Counted from the first letter of the stretch, positions 17,775-29,165 are shown. The stretch: 64,000 bases of DNA from Paracoccus versutus (GCF_000763885.1 NZ_JRKO01000024.1:1-64000); one strand, 5' to 3'. A program made the numbers and translations. Notes: generated from the sequence alone by a model not told the origin.

Positions 17775-18791
17775 GTGGCGCAGCATCTTTCGCCGGTGGC
17801 GGTGGCGGCCTGGACCGATCTGCTGCGGCATCTGAAGGATGCGGCGGTCAGCGAGCTGCGCGGCGTGCCGCGGCTGAAGAAGGTCGGGCAAAGGGCCTAT
17901 TGGTATGACCATTTCCGCATCGGCGACCGCACCCTGGACCGCTATATCGGCGAGGATGGCGAGGAGCTGCGCGCGCGCCTGGACCGGCTGGAGGCCCTGC
18001 GCGAGGCCGAGAAGCAGAGCCAGCGCGAACGCTCGCGGCTGATGCGCATCCTGCGGGCCGAGGGTTGCCTGATGACCGACCGCGGCTCGGGGCAGGTGAT
18101 CTCGGCCATGGCGCGGGCCGGGGTGTTCCGCCTGGGCGGCACGCTGGTCGGCACCCAGGCCTTCCGCTGCTACGAGGGCGAGCTGGGCGTGCGCATCGGC
18201 TTCGACCAGGCGGCGATGACCGACGACATCGACATCGCCAGTTTCGAGCGGCTGTCCTTGGTGCTGGGCGACCAGGTGATCGAGCCGCTGGCCGAGGTGT
18301 TTCGCGAGTTGCGCTTTGCCCCCCTGCCCTCGGTCGAGGGGCAGCGGGTCTGGCGCTGGCGCCAGGGCGAGCAGCAGACGCTGGTCGAGTTCCTGACCCC
18401 CTGTTTCGACGGCACCGAGGGGTTGCGCGACCTGCCGGCGCTTGGCGTCTCGGCGCAGAGCCTGCATTACCTGAACTTCCTGATCGCCCAGCCGATCCGG
18501 GTGCCGCTGCTTTACCGCGCCGGCTTCCTGATCCAGGTGCCGCGCCCCGAACGCTATGCCATCCACAAGCTGATCGTCGCCGACCGGCGGCGCGACGGGC
18601 CCGATACGCTGAAGGCGCGCAAGGACCGGGCGCAGGCCGAGTTCCTGATCGAGGTGCTGGCCGAAGAGCGCCCCGACGAGCTGCGCGACGCCTATGAGAC
18701 GGCGATGGCGCAGGGCCCGTCCTGGCGCGGGCGGCTGGCCGCGACGCTGGCGCGGATGCCGGATCTGCGCAAGCGGCTGGCGGCGCTTTAG
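17775..18791 (+). CDS. GSU2403-type nucleotidyltransferase-fold protein, function unknown
   Basis: A 338-residue cytoplasmic protein with the minimal nucleotidyltransferase fold as in the GSU2403 family (PF12281). The signature is GGTLVGTQAF at about residues 121-130 and, 20 residues on, the metal-binding pair in DDIDIA (Asp 151 and 153). The N-terminus (LSPVAVAAWTDLLRHLKD, then RAYWYDHFRIG) is typical of the family and a charged, probably coiled segment lies at about 60-95. Its substrate is not known; relatives include antitoxin-like and toxin-like nucleotidyltransferases. GTG 17775 is preferred because the family match begins there; an in-frame GTG at 17724 would run through the upstream repeats. 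Its TAG overlaps the dctD stop codon on the other strand. Confidence 0.75.
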   Translation: MAQHLSPVAVAAWTDLLRHLKDAAVSELRGVPRLKKVGQRAYWYDHFRIGDRTLDRYIGEDGEELRARLDRLEALREAEKQSQRERSRLMRILRAEGCLMTDRGSGQVISAMARAGVFRLGGTLVGTQAFRCYEGELGVRIGFDQAAMTDDIDIASFERLSLVLGDQVIEPLAEVFRELRFAPLPSVEGQRVWRWRQGEQQTLVEFLTPCFDGTEGLRDLPALGVSAQSLHYLNFLIAQPIRVPLLYRAGFLIQVPRPERYAIHKLIVADRRRDGPDTLKARKDRAQAEFLIEVLAEERPDELRDAYETAMAQGPSWRGRLAATLARMPDLRKRLAAL

Positions 18792-20119
18792 CCGGGGCGG
18801 AAATCGGCGGGCTTGATGCCGTGGCGCGCCAGCTTGTCGTAGAAGGTCTTGCGCGGCAGGCGCAGCCGCGCCATCGCCTGGGTGGCGTTGCCCTGCGCCA
18901 GCCGCAGCGCCTCACGGATCAGTTCGGCCTCGTATTCGGCGACCAGCTCCGACAGGCCCGGCGCCTCGCCGCCTTCGGCCGGCGGATCGAAGGGGGTCAG
19001 CCCCAGCGCATGGCTTTCGGCGAATTGCCGCAATTCGCGCAGGTTGCCGGGCCAGCCATGGCCGGCCAGCCGGGCCTTGACCGCGCCGGTGACCGGCGCC
19101 ACCGGCAGGTCCAGCCGCGCCGCCGCCGCGAGCAGGAAATGCCGGAACAATTCGGGGATGTCCTCGCGCCGCTCGGCCAGCGGCGGCAGGGTCAGGACTG
19201 CGCCCGACAGCCGATAGTAAAGGTCGCTGCGAAAGCGTCCCTCGCGCATCAGCCGTTCCAGGTCGGCGCGGCTGGAGGCGATGACGCGCAGGTCCAGCGG
19301 GCGCGGCGCGGCGCTGCCGGGGGGCTGGATCTCGCGCGCCTCGATCAGCGCCAGCAGGCGGGCCTGCAGCGTGGGCGCGAGCGCGTCGATCTCGTCGAGG
19401 TAGAGCGTGCCGCGATGGGCAGCCTCGAGCCGGCCCGGCGCGCGCGGGCCGCGGCCCTGCGGCTCGGCGCCCAGCATCTCGACCTCGAAGCGCGGCTCGT
19501 CCAGCGCGGCGCAGGCGACAGGAACGAAGGCGCGGGCGCGGCGCGGGCTCTGGCGGTGGATGGCGCGGGCCACGGTCTCCTTGCCCGAGCCGCCGGGGCC
19601 CAGGACCAGCACGTCGCCCCCCGCCTCGGCCAGCCGCGCCACGGTCTCGCGCAGGTGCTGCATGACCGGGCTTTGCCCGATCAGCCGGGTCTCGCGCGCG
19701 GCGCTGTCCTGCTGCCGGCGGCGCAGGGCGCGGTTTTCCAGCACCAGGGCCCGGCTGGAGGCCGCCCGCGCCAGCGCCGCCGCCAGCGTGCCGCCTCCGA
19801 CCGGCTTGGTCAGGAAATCGTAGACCCCCTGCTTCAGCGCCGCGACCGCCATCGGCACGTCGCCATGCCCGGTCAGCAGGATCACCGGCAGGTCGGGATC
19901 GAGCGCATGGATGCGCTGGAACAGCTGGAACCCGTCCATGCCGGGCATGCGCACGTCCGACAGCACCACGCCGGGCCAGTCGGGGCCAAGGCCGGCCAGC
20001 GCCTCGGCCGCATCGGTGAAGGCTTCGGCGCGAAAACCCGCCAGGTGCAGCGCCTGCAGCTGCGCCTCGAGCAGGTCGGGGTCGTCATCGACAAGGCGGA
20101 CAAGGGGCGCGTCGGTCAT
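18788..20119 (-). CDS. dctD: C4-dicarboxylate response regulator DctD lacking GAFTGA
   Basis: A 443-residue response regulator paired with DctB. Receiver domain: residues 1-120, phosphorylation site D55 (SDVRMPG), K105. AAA+ domain: about 145-380, with Walker A GPGGSGKE (174-181) and Walker B TLYLDEID (238-245). C-terminal Fis-type helix-turn-helix: about 405-440. The stretch between Walker A and B, where DctD and NtrC proteins carry the sigma-54 contact loop GAFTGA, reads EMLGAEPQGRGPRAPGRLE, so the loop is absent. Rhodobacter capsulatus NtrC also lacks it and works without sigma-54, so this DctD may activate a housekeeping-type promoter. Its ATG overlaps the dctB stop by four bases (ATGA). 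Confidence 0.9.
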   Translation of the reverse strand: MTDAPLVRLVDDDPDLLEAQLQALHLAGFRAEAFTDAAEALAGLGPDWPGVVLSDVRMPGMDGFQLFQRIHALDPDLPVILLTGHGDVPMAVAALKQGVYDFLTKPVGGGTLAAALARAASSRALVLENRALRRRQQDSAARETRLIGQSPVMQHLRETVARLAEAGGDVLVLGPGGSGKETVARAIHRQSPRRARAFVPVACAALDEPRFEVEMLGAEPQGRGPRAPGRLEAAHRGTLYLDEIDALAPTLQARLLALIEAREIQPPGSAAPRPLDLRVIASSRADLERLMREGRFRSDLYYRLSGAVLTLPPLAERREDIPELFRHFLLAAAARLDLPVAPVTGAVKARLAGHGWPGNLRELRQFAESHALGLTPFDPPAEGGEAPGLSELVAEYEAELIREALRLAQGNATQAMARLRLPRKTFYDKLARHGIKPADFRPG

Positions 20120-21825
20120 GCGGCCTTCGGCAGGTCGAGGTGAAAGATGGCGCCCTGCCCTTCACGCTGCGGCCCGGCCGTGAGGCTGCCGCCGAAATCC
20201 CGCGCGATCTCTTGCGAGATCACCAGGCCCAGGCCCAGCCCCTCGGGCTTGCTGGTGGCGAAGGGGGTGAAAAGCTGGGCGGCGATCTGCGGCGACAGCC
20301 CCGGCCCGTTGTCCGAGATGCTGAGCCGCAGCACCGGCCCGTCGTCCTGCAGCACGATGCGGATTTCCGGGTCGGGCCGGCCCTCCAGCGCCTCTTGCGC
20401 GTTCTGGATCAGGTTGACCAGCACCTGTTCCAGCCGCACGGTCTCGGCCATGACCCGCAGGCCGGGCGGGATCTGGGGCAGGACCAGGCGGATGTCCTGC
20501 GCCCGCCGCCGGCTGGCGGTCAGCAGCAGCGCCGCATCCAGCGCATCCTTGAGCGCAACCGGACCCAGCTCGCCCGTGGCCTTGCGGGCAAAGCCGCGCA
20601 GCTCGGTGGTGATCTGGGCGATGCGGTCGGTCATGCGCGAGATCTGCGACAGGTTGCGATCCAGGTCGGCGGCCAGGTCGGGGGCCAGGTCGGGCGCGTC
20701 CCGCGGCAGCATCTGCCGGCCGTTCTCGGCCAAAAGGCGGATGGTGGCCAGCGGCGTGTTCACCTCATGCGCGACGCCGGCGGTGATCTGGCCCAGCGTC
20801 GCCAGCTTGTTGGCCTGCACCATCTCGCCCTGCAACTGCGCCAGCCGCTGTTCGGCCGCGCGGCGTTCGCGCATCTCGGCGGTCAGGTCGCGGGTGCGCT
20901 CCTCGACCGCGCGTTCCAGGTCGGCGCGATAGCGGCGCTCGGCCTCGGCGCGGCGGGCGGCGCGGGTGCGGGCGCGCGCGGCGGAAACCCCGCCGGCCAG
21001 CAGCAGCGTGAACAGGAAGCCGACGGTGCCCGCCGCCAGCAGCGCCGCCCGCACCGCCTCGGCCGAGGGCGCACGGACCCACAGCACCCAGCCCGCGCCC
21101 GGCACCGCGCGCCGGGCCGAGACCTGCCCGGCCGGGATCGGCGGCAGCGGCGCAAAGCGCAACTGCGGCGCGCTGGACAGGATCACCTGCCCGGCCGCGT
21201 CCGTGACCAGCGTGGTCTCGGCCGCCTGCGCCCAGCCCTGCTCCATCGCGTCGAATTCCACCTTCACCACGATGACGCCCAGGGGCTCGCCCATCTGCGG
21301 CACGTCGTGGGACAGGTAGAGCCCCGGCCGCCGGCTGACGGTGCCAAGCGCGAATTGCGTCGCCTCGCCGCGAAGCAGCGCCTCGCTGAAATAGCTGCGA
21401 AAGCTGTAGTCCGAGCCCACGAAGCTGTCGGGATCGTGCCAGTTCGAGGCGGCGATGGCGACGCCGTCGCGATCGAGCAGATAGATCACCGCGCTGCTGG
21501 TCTGCTCCTGCAACCGTTCCAGCTTTTGCGACACGCGCGAGACATTGGCCGGCGACGGCTCGGCCAGCGCCTGCAGCACGGCGGCATCGTCGGACAGGAC
21601 CGTGGCCACGGCGCGCTGCTTGGCCAGCACGCTTTCCAGCGTCTGCACCCGGCTTTGCGCGCTGATCTCCAGCCGCTCGGTCAGGGCGCGGGCGGCATTG
21701 CCATGGGCCAGCCGAAAGGCCAGCGCCAAGGCCGCCAGCATGGCCAGCGCCACGGTCGCCGCGACCAGCAGCCGCCACAGCATCGGGCCGGGCCTTGCGC
21801 CTTGCGAATCGGTTGTGGCGGCCAT
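20116..21825 (-). CDS. dctB: C4-dicarboxylate sensor histidine kinase DctB
   Basis: A 569-residue inner-membrane histidine kinase. Transmembrane helix 1 is at about 15-38, a periplasmic double-PAS (dCache) sensor domain at about 40-255 that in DctB binds C4-dicarboxylates, helix 2 at about 256-278, then a coiled coil (about 285-340), the dimerisation domain with the phosphorylated histidine (H353 in [15 protein letters not shown]) and an ATPase domain with N box [18 protein letters not shown] and GLGLGLVIS. The start at 21825 has AGGGGA upstream; an in-frame start 13 codons earlier is less likely. It is divergent from dctA and overlaps dctD by ATGA, so the pair is one operon. Confidence 0.93.
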   Translation of the reverse strand: MAATTDSQGARPGPMLWRLLVAATVALAMLAALALAFRLAHGNAARALTERLEISAQSRVQTLESVLAKQRAVATVLSDDAAVLQALAEPSPANVSRVSQKLERLQEQTSSAVIYLLDRDGVAIAASNWHDPDSFVGSDYSFRSYFSEALLRGEATQFALGTVSRRPGLYLSHDVPQMGEPLGVIVVKVEFDAMEQGWAQAAETTLVTDAAGQVILSSAPQLRFAPLPPIPAGQVSARRAVPGAGWVLWVRAPSAEAVRAALLAAGTVGFLFTLLLAGGVSAARARTRAARRAEAERRYRADLERAVEERTRDLTAEMRERRAAEQRLAQLQGEMVQANKLATLGQITAGVAHEVNTPLATIRLLAENGRQMLPRDAPDLAPDLAADLDRNLSQISRMTDRIAQITTELRGFARKATGELGPVALKDALDAALLLTASRRRAQDIRLVLPQIPPGLRVMAETVRLEQVLVNLIQNAQEALEGRPDPEIRIVLQDDGPVLRLSISDNGPGLSPQIAAQLFTPFATSKPEGLGLGLVISQEIARDFGGSLTAGPQREGQGAIFHLDLPKAA

Positions 21826-21848
21826 GCTTCCCCTGGCGGACGGATGTT

Positions 21849-21895
21849 GTGCGGGTTTCCACACTAGCAGATCCGCCCTGTGTGGAAAACCACAC
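21849..21895. promoter_or_regulatory. Two palindromes upstream of dctA, likely DctD sites
   Basis: Two 16-base sites share the pattern GTGNGG-N4-CCACAC: GTGCGG/CCACAC at 21849-21864 and the perfect palindrome GTGTGG/CCACAC at 21880-21895. Their centres are 31 bases apart, three helical turns, so they lie on the same face of the DNA as expected for cooperative binding of DctD dimers. They lie about 140-180 bases upstream of the dctA start and directly behind the dctB start, so they could also affect dctBD. Confidence 0.7.
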
Positions 21896-22031
21896 GGATT
21901 TGCCCGGCCGCTGGCGACAAAAAGCCATGATTACAACGCATTGCTGTCATGCGCCCGGTTTTTTGGCGCCAGGGCCCGCGAATTTATCATGGCGGTCACA
22001 TCACCGTCATACGCAGGTTGGAGGAGGCCCC

Positions 22032-23399
22032 ATGCACATCGACACCACGGCCGCGCCGGTCGCTCACGCACCGCGGCCCTTTTACAGACATCTCTATTTC
22101 CAGGTTCTGTGCGCCATCGCCGCCGGCGCGCTGATCGGGCATTTCTATCCCGAAACGGGCGAAGCGCTGAAGCCCCTGGGCGACGCCTTCATCAAGCTGG
22201 TCAAGATGATCATCGCCCCGGTCATCTTCCTGACCATCGTCACCGGCCTTGCCGGCATGGGCACGCTGAAGGGCGTGGGCTCGGTCGTCGGCAAGGCCTT
22301 CGGCTATTTCCTGACCTTCTCGACCCTGGCGCTGATCGTCGGGCTGATCACCGCCAATGTCATCCGCCCCGGCGCCGGCATGAACATCGACCCGGCGACG
22401 CTGGATGCCAGCAAGGTCGCGGACTATGCCGCCAAGGCGCATGACTCCTCGCTGACCGGCTTTGTCATGGACATCATCCCGTCCACGATGACCTCGGCCT
22501 TCGTCGAGGGCAACATCCTGCAGGTCCTGTTCATCGCCATCCTGTTCGGCATCGGCCTGATCCTGATCGGCGACAAGGGCAAGCCGGTCGTGGCGCTGTT
22601 CGAGGCGATCAGCCACGCCGTCTTCCGCATGGTGGACATCCTGATGAAGGCCGCGCCCATTGGTGCCTTCGGCGCCTTCGCCTTTACCATCGGCAAATAC
22701 GGCATCGCCTCGGTGGTGAACCTGGCGACGCTGGTCGGCACCTTCTACCTGACCTCGGCGCTGTTCGTCGTCGTGATCCTGGGCACGGTCTGCATGCTCA
22801 ACGGCTTTTCCATCTTCCGGCTGATCTCCTATCTCAAGGCCGAGATCCTGCTGGTGCTGGGCACCTCCTCCTCGGAATCGGCGCTGCCCTCGCTGATGGA
22901 GAAGATGGAGAGGGCCGGCTGCAAGCGCTCCGTCGTCGGGCTGGTCGTGCCCACCGGCTACAGCTTCAACCTGGACGGGACGAACATCTACATGACGCTG
23001 GCGGCGCTGTTCATCGCCCAGGCGACGAATACCGACCTGACGCTGCAACAGCAGATCCTGCTGCTGCTGGTCGCCATGCTGTCGTCGAAGGGCGCGGCGG
23101 GCGTCACCGGGGCCGGCTTCATCACCCTGGCCGCGACGCTGTCGGTGGTGCCGACCGTGCCGGTCGCCGGCATGGCGCTGATCCTGGGCGTGGACCGCTT
23201 CATGTCGGAATGCCGCTCGATCACCAATTTCATCGGCAATGCGGTGGCCACCGTGGTCGTCAGCCGCTGGGAAGGCGCGCTGGACCGCGAACAGTTCGAC
23301 CGCGTGCTGGCCGGCGAGGCGGGGGGCCAGGTCGCCCCGATCCACGACCTGCACGGCGCCCCCGCCGGGCTGCGCCTGAACGAGGCCAGCGCCGACTGA
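22032..23399 (+). CDS. dctA: C4-dicarboxylate:cation symporter DctA
   Basis: A 455-residue inner-membrane carrier of the dicarboxylate/amino acid:cation symporter family, importing succinate, fumarate and malate. It has the expected eight membrane segments and two re-entrant loops: the serine-rich hairpin [17 protein letters not shown] near residue 280, the [15 protein letters not shown] substrate motif near 305, and [14 protein letters not shown] near 355. The ATG at 22032 follows GAGGAGG. It is monocistronic, with a strong terminator 20 bases after the stop, and divergent from dctBD, the classic rhizobial arrangement. Confidence 0.95.
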   Translation: MHIDTTAAPVAHAPRPFYRHLYFQVLCAIAAGALIGHFYPETGEALKPLGDAFIKLVKMIIAPVIFLTIVTGLAGMGTLKGVGSVVGKAFGYFLTFSTLALIVGLITANVIRPGAGMNIDPATLDASKVADYAAKAHDSSLTGFVMDIIPSTMTSAFVEGNILQVLFIAILFGIGLILIGDKGKPVVALFEAISHAVFRMVDILMKAAPIGAFGAFAFTIGKYGIASVVNLATLVGTFYLTSALFVVVILGTVCMLNGFSIFRLISYLKAEILLVLGTSSSESALPSLMEKMERAGCKRSVVGLVVPTGYSFNLDGTNIYMTLAALFIAQATNTDLTLQQQILLLLVAMLSSKGAAGVTGAGFITLAATLSVVPTVPVAGMALILGVDRFMSECRSITNFIGNAVATVVVSRWEGALDREQFDRVLAGEAGGQVAPIHDLHGAPAGLRLNEASAD

Positions 23400-23419
23400 C
23401 CCGCCGCGACTGCAACAAG

Positions 23420-23446
23420 GGGCGCCCCGCCGCGGGCGCCCTTTTT
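23420..23446 (+). terminator. Intrinsic terminator of dctA
   Basis: An 8-base-pair GC stem (GGGCGCCC at 23420-23427 and again, self-complementary, at 23434-23441) with a 6-base loop is followed by TTTTT at 23442-23446. It lies 20 bases after the dctA stop and just before the end of the convergent LacI-type gene. Confidence 0.88.
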
Positions 23447-23450
23447 CCGT

Positions 23451-24461
23451 TCAGGGCGGCGGCGCCGTCGTCTCGCGCAGCATCAGCCGCGGCGCCAGCA
23501 GGGTCACGGGGGGGATCTCGCGCCCGGCGATGCGGTCCAGGATGATCCGCGCCGCCTTGCGGCCGATCTCGCGCTTGGGCTGGCGGATGGTGGTCAGCGC
23601 CGGCGACAGGTGCGAGACCAGCTCGATGTCGTCGAAGCCGACGATGGACAGGTCGCGCGGCACATGATGCCCGGCGCGCTGAAGCCCGGACATGAAGGTG
23701 CAGGCCATCTCGTCGGAAAAGGCAAAGATCCCGGTCGGCCGGTCGGCCGGTGCCAGCGCCTGCCAGGCCAGCGCCGCCTGCTGCCCGGATTGCATGGTGA
23801 AGTCGCCGGGAAACTCGGTGATCCGCGCCCCGCCCGCGGCCTCATGCGCGCCTTGCCGGCGCGCCTTGTGCAGCACGTTGCCGGGCGGGCCGCCGATCAC
23901 GCCGATATGGTCGTGGCCAAGCGCGCGCAGATGCGCCACGGCCAGCCGCCCGCCCTCGCGATTGTCCAGCATCACGCGGGGCAGGTCAGCGCCCTCGATC
24001 CATTCGCAGGCGGTGACGACCGGCGGCAGGTCCGCCCGCCCCGCCAGGTCGCCAAAGGGCGCCAGCCCGTCCAGCAGGATGATCCCGTCCGCGCGCGAGG
24101 GGTCCAGGAAACGGTCCAGCCGGGTATGGCGGCCGCTGTCCTCCAGCGTGTCGGCGACCAGCAGGTCATAGCCGGCGGCGGCCAGTTCGCGCCCCATCCC
24201 GTCCAGGATCTTGGCAAAGAAGGGATTGCCCAGGTTCGGCACCAGCGCCACCACGCAGCCGGTCCGCTGCTTGCGCAGATTCCGCGCGGCGTGGTTCATG
24301 CGATAGCCGGTCTCGGCCACGGCCTGCATCACCGCCTCGCGCGTGGCCTTGGCCACCACCGCCGGATTGGACAGCACCCGGCTGACGGTCGAGGCCGACA
24401 CGCCCGCGCGCCTTGCGACATCCGACAATCTGGCCCGTCCGGGCGGGATCTGGCTTTCCAT
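23451..24461 (-). CDS. LacI family transcriptional regulator
   Basis: A 336-residue LacI/GalR-type repressor. The N-terminal helix-turn-helix with hinge helix is clear (LSDVARRAGVSASTVSRVLS, about residues 12-31), followed by a periplasmic-binding-protein-like effector domain (ALVPNLGNPFFAKILDGM; IGVIGGPP; LSIVGFDDIELVSHLSPALT). It is divergent from the sugar isomerase/ABC importer operon with a perfect LacI-type palindrome between them at 24507-24520, so it most likely represses that operon until the imported sugar or a derivative binds. ATG 24461 is used; an upstream in-frame TTG adds two residues. Confidence 0.9.
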   Translation of the reverse strand: MESQIPPGRARLSDVARRAGVSASTVSRVLSNPAVVAKATREAVMQAVAETGYRMNHAARNLRKQRTGCVVALVPNLGNPFFAKILDGMGRELAAAGYDLLVADTLEDSGRHTRLDRFLDPSRADGIILLDGLAPFGDLAGRADLPPVVTACEWIEGADLPRVMLDNREGGRLAVAHLRALGHDHIGVIGGPPGNVLHKARRQGAHEAAGGARITEFPGDFTMQSGQQAALAWQALAPADRPTGIFAFSDEMACTFMSGLQRAGHHVPRDLSIVGFDDIELVSHLSPALTTIRQPKREIGRKAARIILDRIAGREIPPVTLLAPRLMLRETTAPPP

Positions 24462-24506
24462 CGCCAAAGGTTACGCGCCCGGCGCGATGCGGTGCAAGAA
24501 AATGTT

Positions 24507-24520
24507 TGCAATCGATTGCA
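24507..24520. promoter_or_regulatory. LacI-type operator
   Basis: The perfect 14-base palindrome TGCAATCGATTGCA has the central CG pair typical of LacI/GalR operators. It lies 37 bases before the isomerase start and 46 before the regulator start, in the short gap between the two divergent units, so one bound repressor could control both. Confidence 0.8.
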
Positions 24521-24557
24521 GAGCGGTGCAGCCTGACCCTTGGGGAGAGAGGGGATC

Positions 24558-25610
24558 ATGCGGACCATCAAGGGACCGGCGCTGTTTCTGGCGCAGTTCA
24601 TCGGCGATACGGCGCCTTTCGACAGCTGGGACGGCATCACCCGCTGGGCGGCCGATTGCGGCTATCTGGGCGTGCAGGTGCCGACCAGCGACCCGCGCAT
24701 GCTGGACCTGGCGCGGGCCGGGGAGTCGCAGGACTACCGCGACGAATTCCTGGGCATCGCCCGGCAGAACGGCGTCGAAGTGACCGAGCTTTCGACGCAT
24801 CTGCAAGGCCAGCTCGTCGCCGTGCATCCGGCCTATGACGCCGGTTTCGACGCCTTCGCGCCGCCGGCCCTGCGCGGCAATCCCCCCGCGCGGCAGGAAT
24901 GGGCGGTCGATCAGGTCGCCCGCGCCATCCGGGTCAGCCGGCTGCTGGGCCTGGACCGGATGGCGACGTTCTCGGGCGCCCTGGCCTGGCCCTACCTCTA
25001 CCCCTGGCCGCAGCGCGCGCCGGGGCTTGTCGAGGCGGCGTTCGACACGCTGGCCGCGCGCTGGCGCCCGCTGCTGGACCTGGCCGAGGATCACGGCATC
25101 GACCTTTGCTATGAGATCCATCCGGGCGAGGATCTGCATGACGGCGCGACCTTCGAGATGTTCCTGGACCGGATCGGCGGCCACGCGCGGGCGAACATGC
25201 TTTACGATCCCTCGCATTATGTCCTGCAACAGCTTGATTACCTTCAGAACATCGACCTCTATCACGACCGCATCCGCATGTTCCACGTCAAGGATGCCGA
25301 GTTCCGCCCGACCGGCCGGCAGGGCGTCTATGGCGGCTATCAGCCCTGGGCGGATCGCGCCGGCCGCTTCCGCAGCCCCGGCGACGGGCAGGTCGATTTC
25401 CGCAGCGTGTTTTCCAAGCTGACGCAATACGGTTTCGACGGCTGGGCGGTGGTCGAATGGGAATGCGCGCTGAAACACCCCGAGGACGGAGCACGGGAAG
25501 GCGCGCGTTTCGTGCGCGACCATGTCATCCGCGTGACACCCCATGCCTTCGACGATTTCGCCGCCAGCCGCGTGGACCGCGCGGCCATCGACAGGGCGCT
25601 GGGGCTATGA
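24558..25610 (+). CDS. Sugar phosphate isomerase/epimerase family TIM barrel
   Basis: A 350-residue cytoplasmic AP-endonuclease-2-type TIM barrel, the family of IolE, IolI and xylose isomerase-like enzymes. Likely metal ligands are in LCYEIHPGED (near residue 191), NMLYDPSHY (near 217), MFHVKDAEF (near 243) and the last strand VVEWEC (near 302). First gene of a catabolic operon with a Gfo/Idh/MocA oxidoreductase and an ABC importer; such pairs often act on cyclitols, keto-sugars or glycosides by oxidation followed by isomerisation or dehydration. The substrate is not identifiable. ATG 24558 follows GAGAGGGG; its TGA overlaps the next start (ATGA). Confidence 0.85.
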   Translation: MRTIKGPALFLAQFIGDTAPFDSWDGITRWAADCGYLGVQVPTSDPRMLDLARAGESQDYRDEFLGIARQNGVEVTELSTHLQGQLVAVHPAYDAGFDAFAPPALRGNPPARQEWAVDQVARAIRVSRLLGLDRMATFSGALAWPYLYPWPQRAPGLVEAAFDTLAARWRPLLDLAEDHGIDLCYEIHPGEDLHDGATFEMFLDRIGGHARANMLYDPSHYVLQQLDYLQNIDLYHDRIRMFHVKDAEFRPTGRQGVYGGYQPWADRAGRFRSPGDGQVDFRSVFSKLTQYGFDGWAVVEWECALKHPEDGAREGARFVRDHVIRVTPHAFDDFAASRVDRAAIDRALGL

Positions 25611-26697
25611 GGCCGGTTCGCCTGGGCATGGTCGGCGGCGGCAGCGGCGCCTTTATCGGCGCCATCCACCGCATCGCCGCGCGCATGGACGGGCGCTTCG
25701 CGCTGGTCGCGGGCGCGCTGTCCTCGGACCCTGCCCGCGCGGCGGCCAGCGCGGCCGAGCTGGGCATCCGCAGCTATGGCGATTTCGCCGAGATGGCGCG
25801 GGCCGAGGCGGCGCGCGAGGACGGGATCGAGGCGGTCAGCATCGTCACCCCGAACCACCTGCATGCCGCCCCCGCCGCAGCCTTCCTGCGCGCCGGCATC
25901 CATGTGATCTGCGACAAGCCGCTGGCGGCCACGCCCGAACAGGCGCACGAGATCGCCGAGGCCGCGCAGGCCAGCGGTGCGCGGTTTTTCCTGACCCACA
26001 ACTACTGCGCCATGCCCATGGTGCGCGAGGCCCGCGCGCTGGTGGCCGAGGGCGCGTTGGGCGACATCCGGGTGGTGCAGGCCGAATATCTGCAAGGCTG
26101 GCTGGCCGACCCGGCCAAGGGCAAGCAGGCCGAATGGCGCACCGATCCCGCCCGCGCCGGGGCCGGCGCCATCGGCGACATCGGCACCCATGCCTGGCAG
26201 CTTGCGCAATTCGTCACCGGCCAGACGCCCGCGTCCCTGTCGGCGGAACTCTCCAGCATGGTGCCGGGCCGCGCGGTCGACGACGATGCCCGCATCGCGC
26301 TGCGCTACGGCTCGGGCACGCGGGGCGGCATCTGGGTCAGCCAGGTCGCCGTCGGCCAGGAAAACGGGCTGTCGCTGCGGGTCTTTGGCACCAAGGCGGC
26401 GCTGGAATGGCGCCTGCCCGACCCCGAGCGGCTGATCCTGTCGCCCAAGGACGGCCCGGCCCGCGTCCTGACGCGGGCGCAGGACCGCAGCGCCTCATAT
26501 CGCACCCCGCCCGGCCACCCCGAGGGCTACCTGGAAGGTTTCGCCAATCTATACCGTGATATAGCGTCGATCATTCAAGGAGATTCCAGCTTTGCAGACC
26601 GCGTGCCGGGGCTGGATGCCGGGCTGTCGGGCATGGGTTTCATCGCCGCCGCACAGGCGTCCTCGGCACGGGGCGGCGCATGGGTCGAGGTCGGACC

Positions 26698-26701
<4 letters not shown>
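25607..26701 (+). CDS. Gfo/Idh/MocA family NAD(P)-dependent oxidoreductase
   Basis: A 364-residue cytoplasmic dehydrogenase. The N-terminal Rossmann fold is marked by LGMVGGGSGAFIGAIHR (residues about 6-22). The family's E/DKP motif is CDKPLAAT near residue 102, and the catalytic GDIGTHAWQ (His in the conserved GxHxxD-like position) is near 190. It probably oxidises a hydroxyl of the imported sugar or polyol, working with the isomerase encoded just upstream. It overlaps its neighbours by ATGA on both sides, so it is tightly coupled in the operon. Confidence 0.9.
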
Positions 26702-28178
<1,477 letters not shown>

Positions 28179-28182
<4 letters not shown>

Positions 28183-29147
28183 AACTCGACCTGCATACCC
28201 TTGGCCCGCTTGTCGCCCTGGTCGCCCTGGTGATCCTGGGCGCGGTCCTGAACAGCGCCTTCCTGGCGCCGGCGAACATCACCAACGTGCTGGCGCGCTC
28301 GGCCTTCATCGGGCTGATCGCGGTCGGCATGACCTTCGTCATCACCGCGGGCGGGCTGGACCTGTCGGTGGGGTCCATGGCCGCCTTTCTGGCCGGGATC
28401 GCCATCATCGCCATGAACGCCGCCCTGCCCGGCCTGGGCAGCAACTGGGGCACGATCCTGCTGGGCATGGGCGTCGCGGTCCTGGGCGGCATCGCCGCGG
28501 GCTACCTGAACGGCGCGCTTGTCACCAAGGCGCGGATCGAGCCCTTCATCGTCACGCTGGGCACCATGGGCATCTTCCGCTCGCTGGTGACATGGCTGGC
28601 CGACGGCGGCACGCTGAGCCTCGACTACGGGCTGCGCACGCTCTACCGGCCGGTCTATTACGGCGGCATCGGCTGGATCACCTGGCCGATCATCGTCTTT
28701 GCCATCGTCGCGGTCCTGGGCGAATGGACCATGCGCCATTCCCGCTTTGGCCGGCATGTCGAGGCCATCGGCTCGAACGACCGCGTCGCGCGCTATTCGG
28801 CCATCGACGTGAACCGGATGCGGCTTCTGACCTATGTGCTGCTGGGCGTGCTGGTCGGGCTGGCGGTGGTGCTTTACGTGCCGCGCCTCGGCTCGGCCTC
28901 GGGCTCGACCGGGGTTCTGTGGGAGCTTGAGGCCATCGCCGCGGTCATCATCGGCGGCACGGCGCTGAAAGGCGGGCGCGGCCGGGTCTGGGGCACGGTG
29001 GTCGGCGTGCTGATCCTGTCGCTGATCGACAACATCCTGAATCTGGCCGACCTGGTCAGCCCCTATCTGAACGGGGCGATCCAGGGGGTCATCATCGTTC
29101 TTGCTGTCGTCTTGCAGCGGGAGAAACGCACCGTCGAGGAGCGGTGA
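28179..29147 (+). CDS. Sugar ABC transporter permease (RbsC type)
   Basis: A 322-residue inner-membrane protein with about ten predicted helices and the family's conserved loop SAFIGLIAVGMTFVITAGGLD near residues 43-64, followed by a KARIEPFIVTLGTMG segment and, near 230-260, the ELEAIAAVIIGGTALKGGRG region that contacts the ATPase. It is probably a homodimer forming the channel. The start ATG overlaps the ATPase stop (ATGA); the binding-protein gene follows 18 bases after its end. Confidence 0.94.
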
Positions 29148-29165
29148 CTGGGGAGGAAGCAACAG

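Noticed and set aside
21896..22031. Sigma-54 promoter for dctA
   Set aside because: TTGGCGCC near 21965 resembles a -24 element, but no TTGC-like -12 lies at the right distance.
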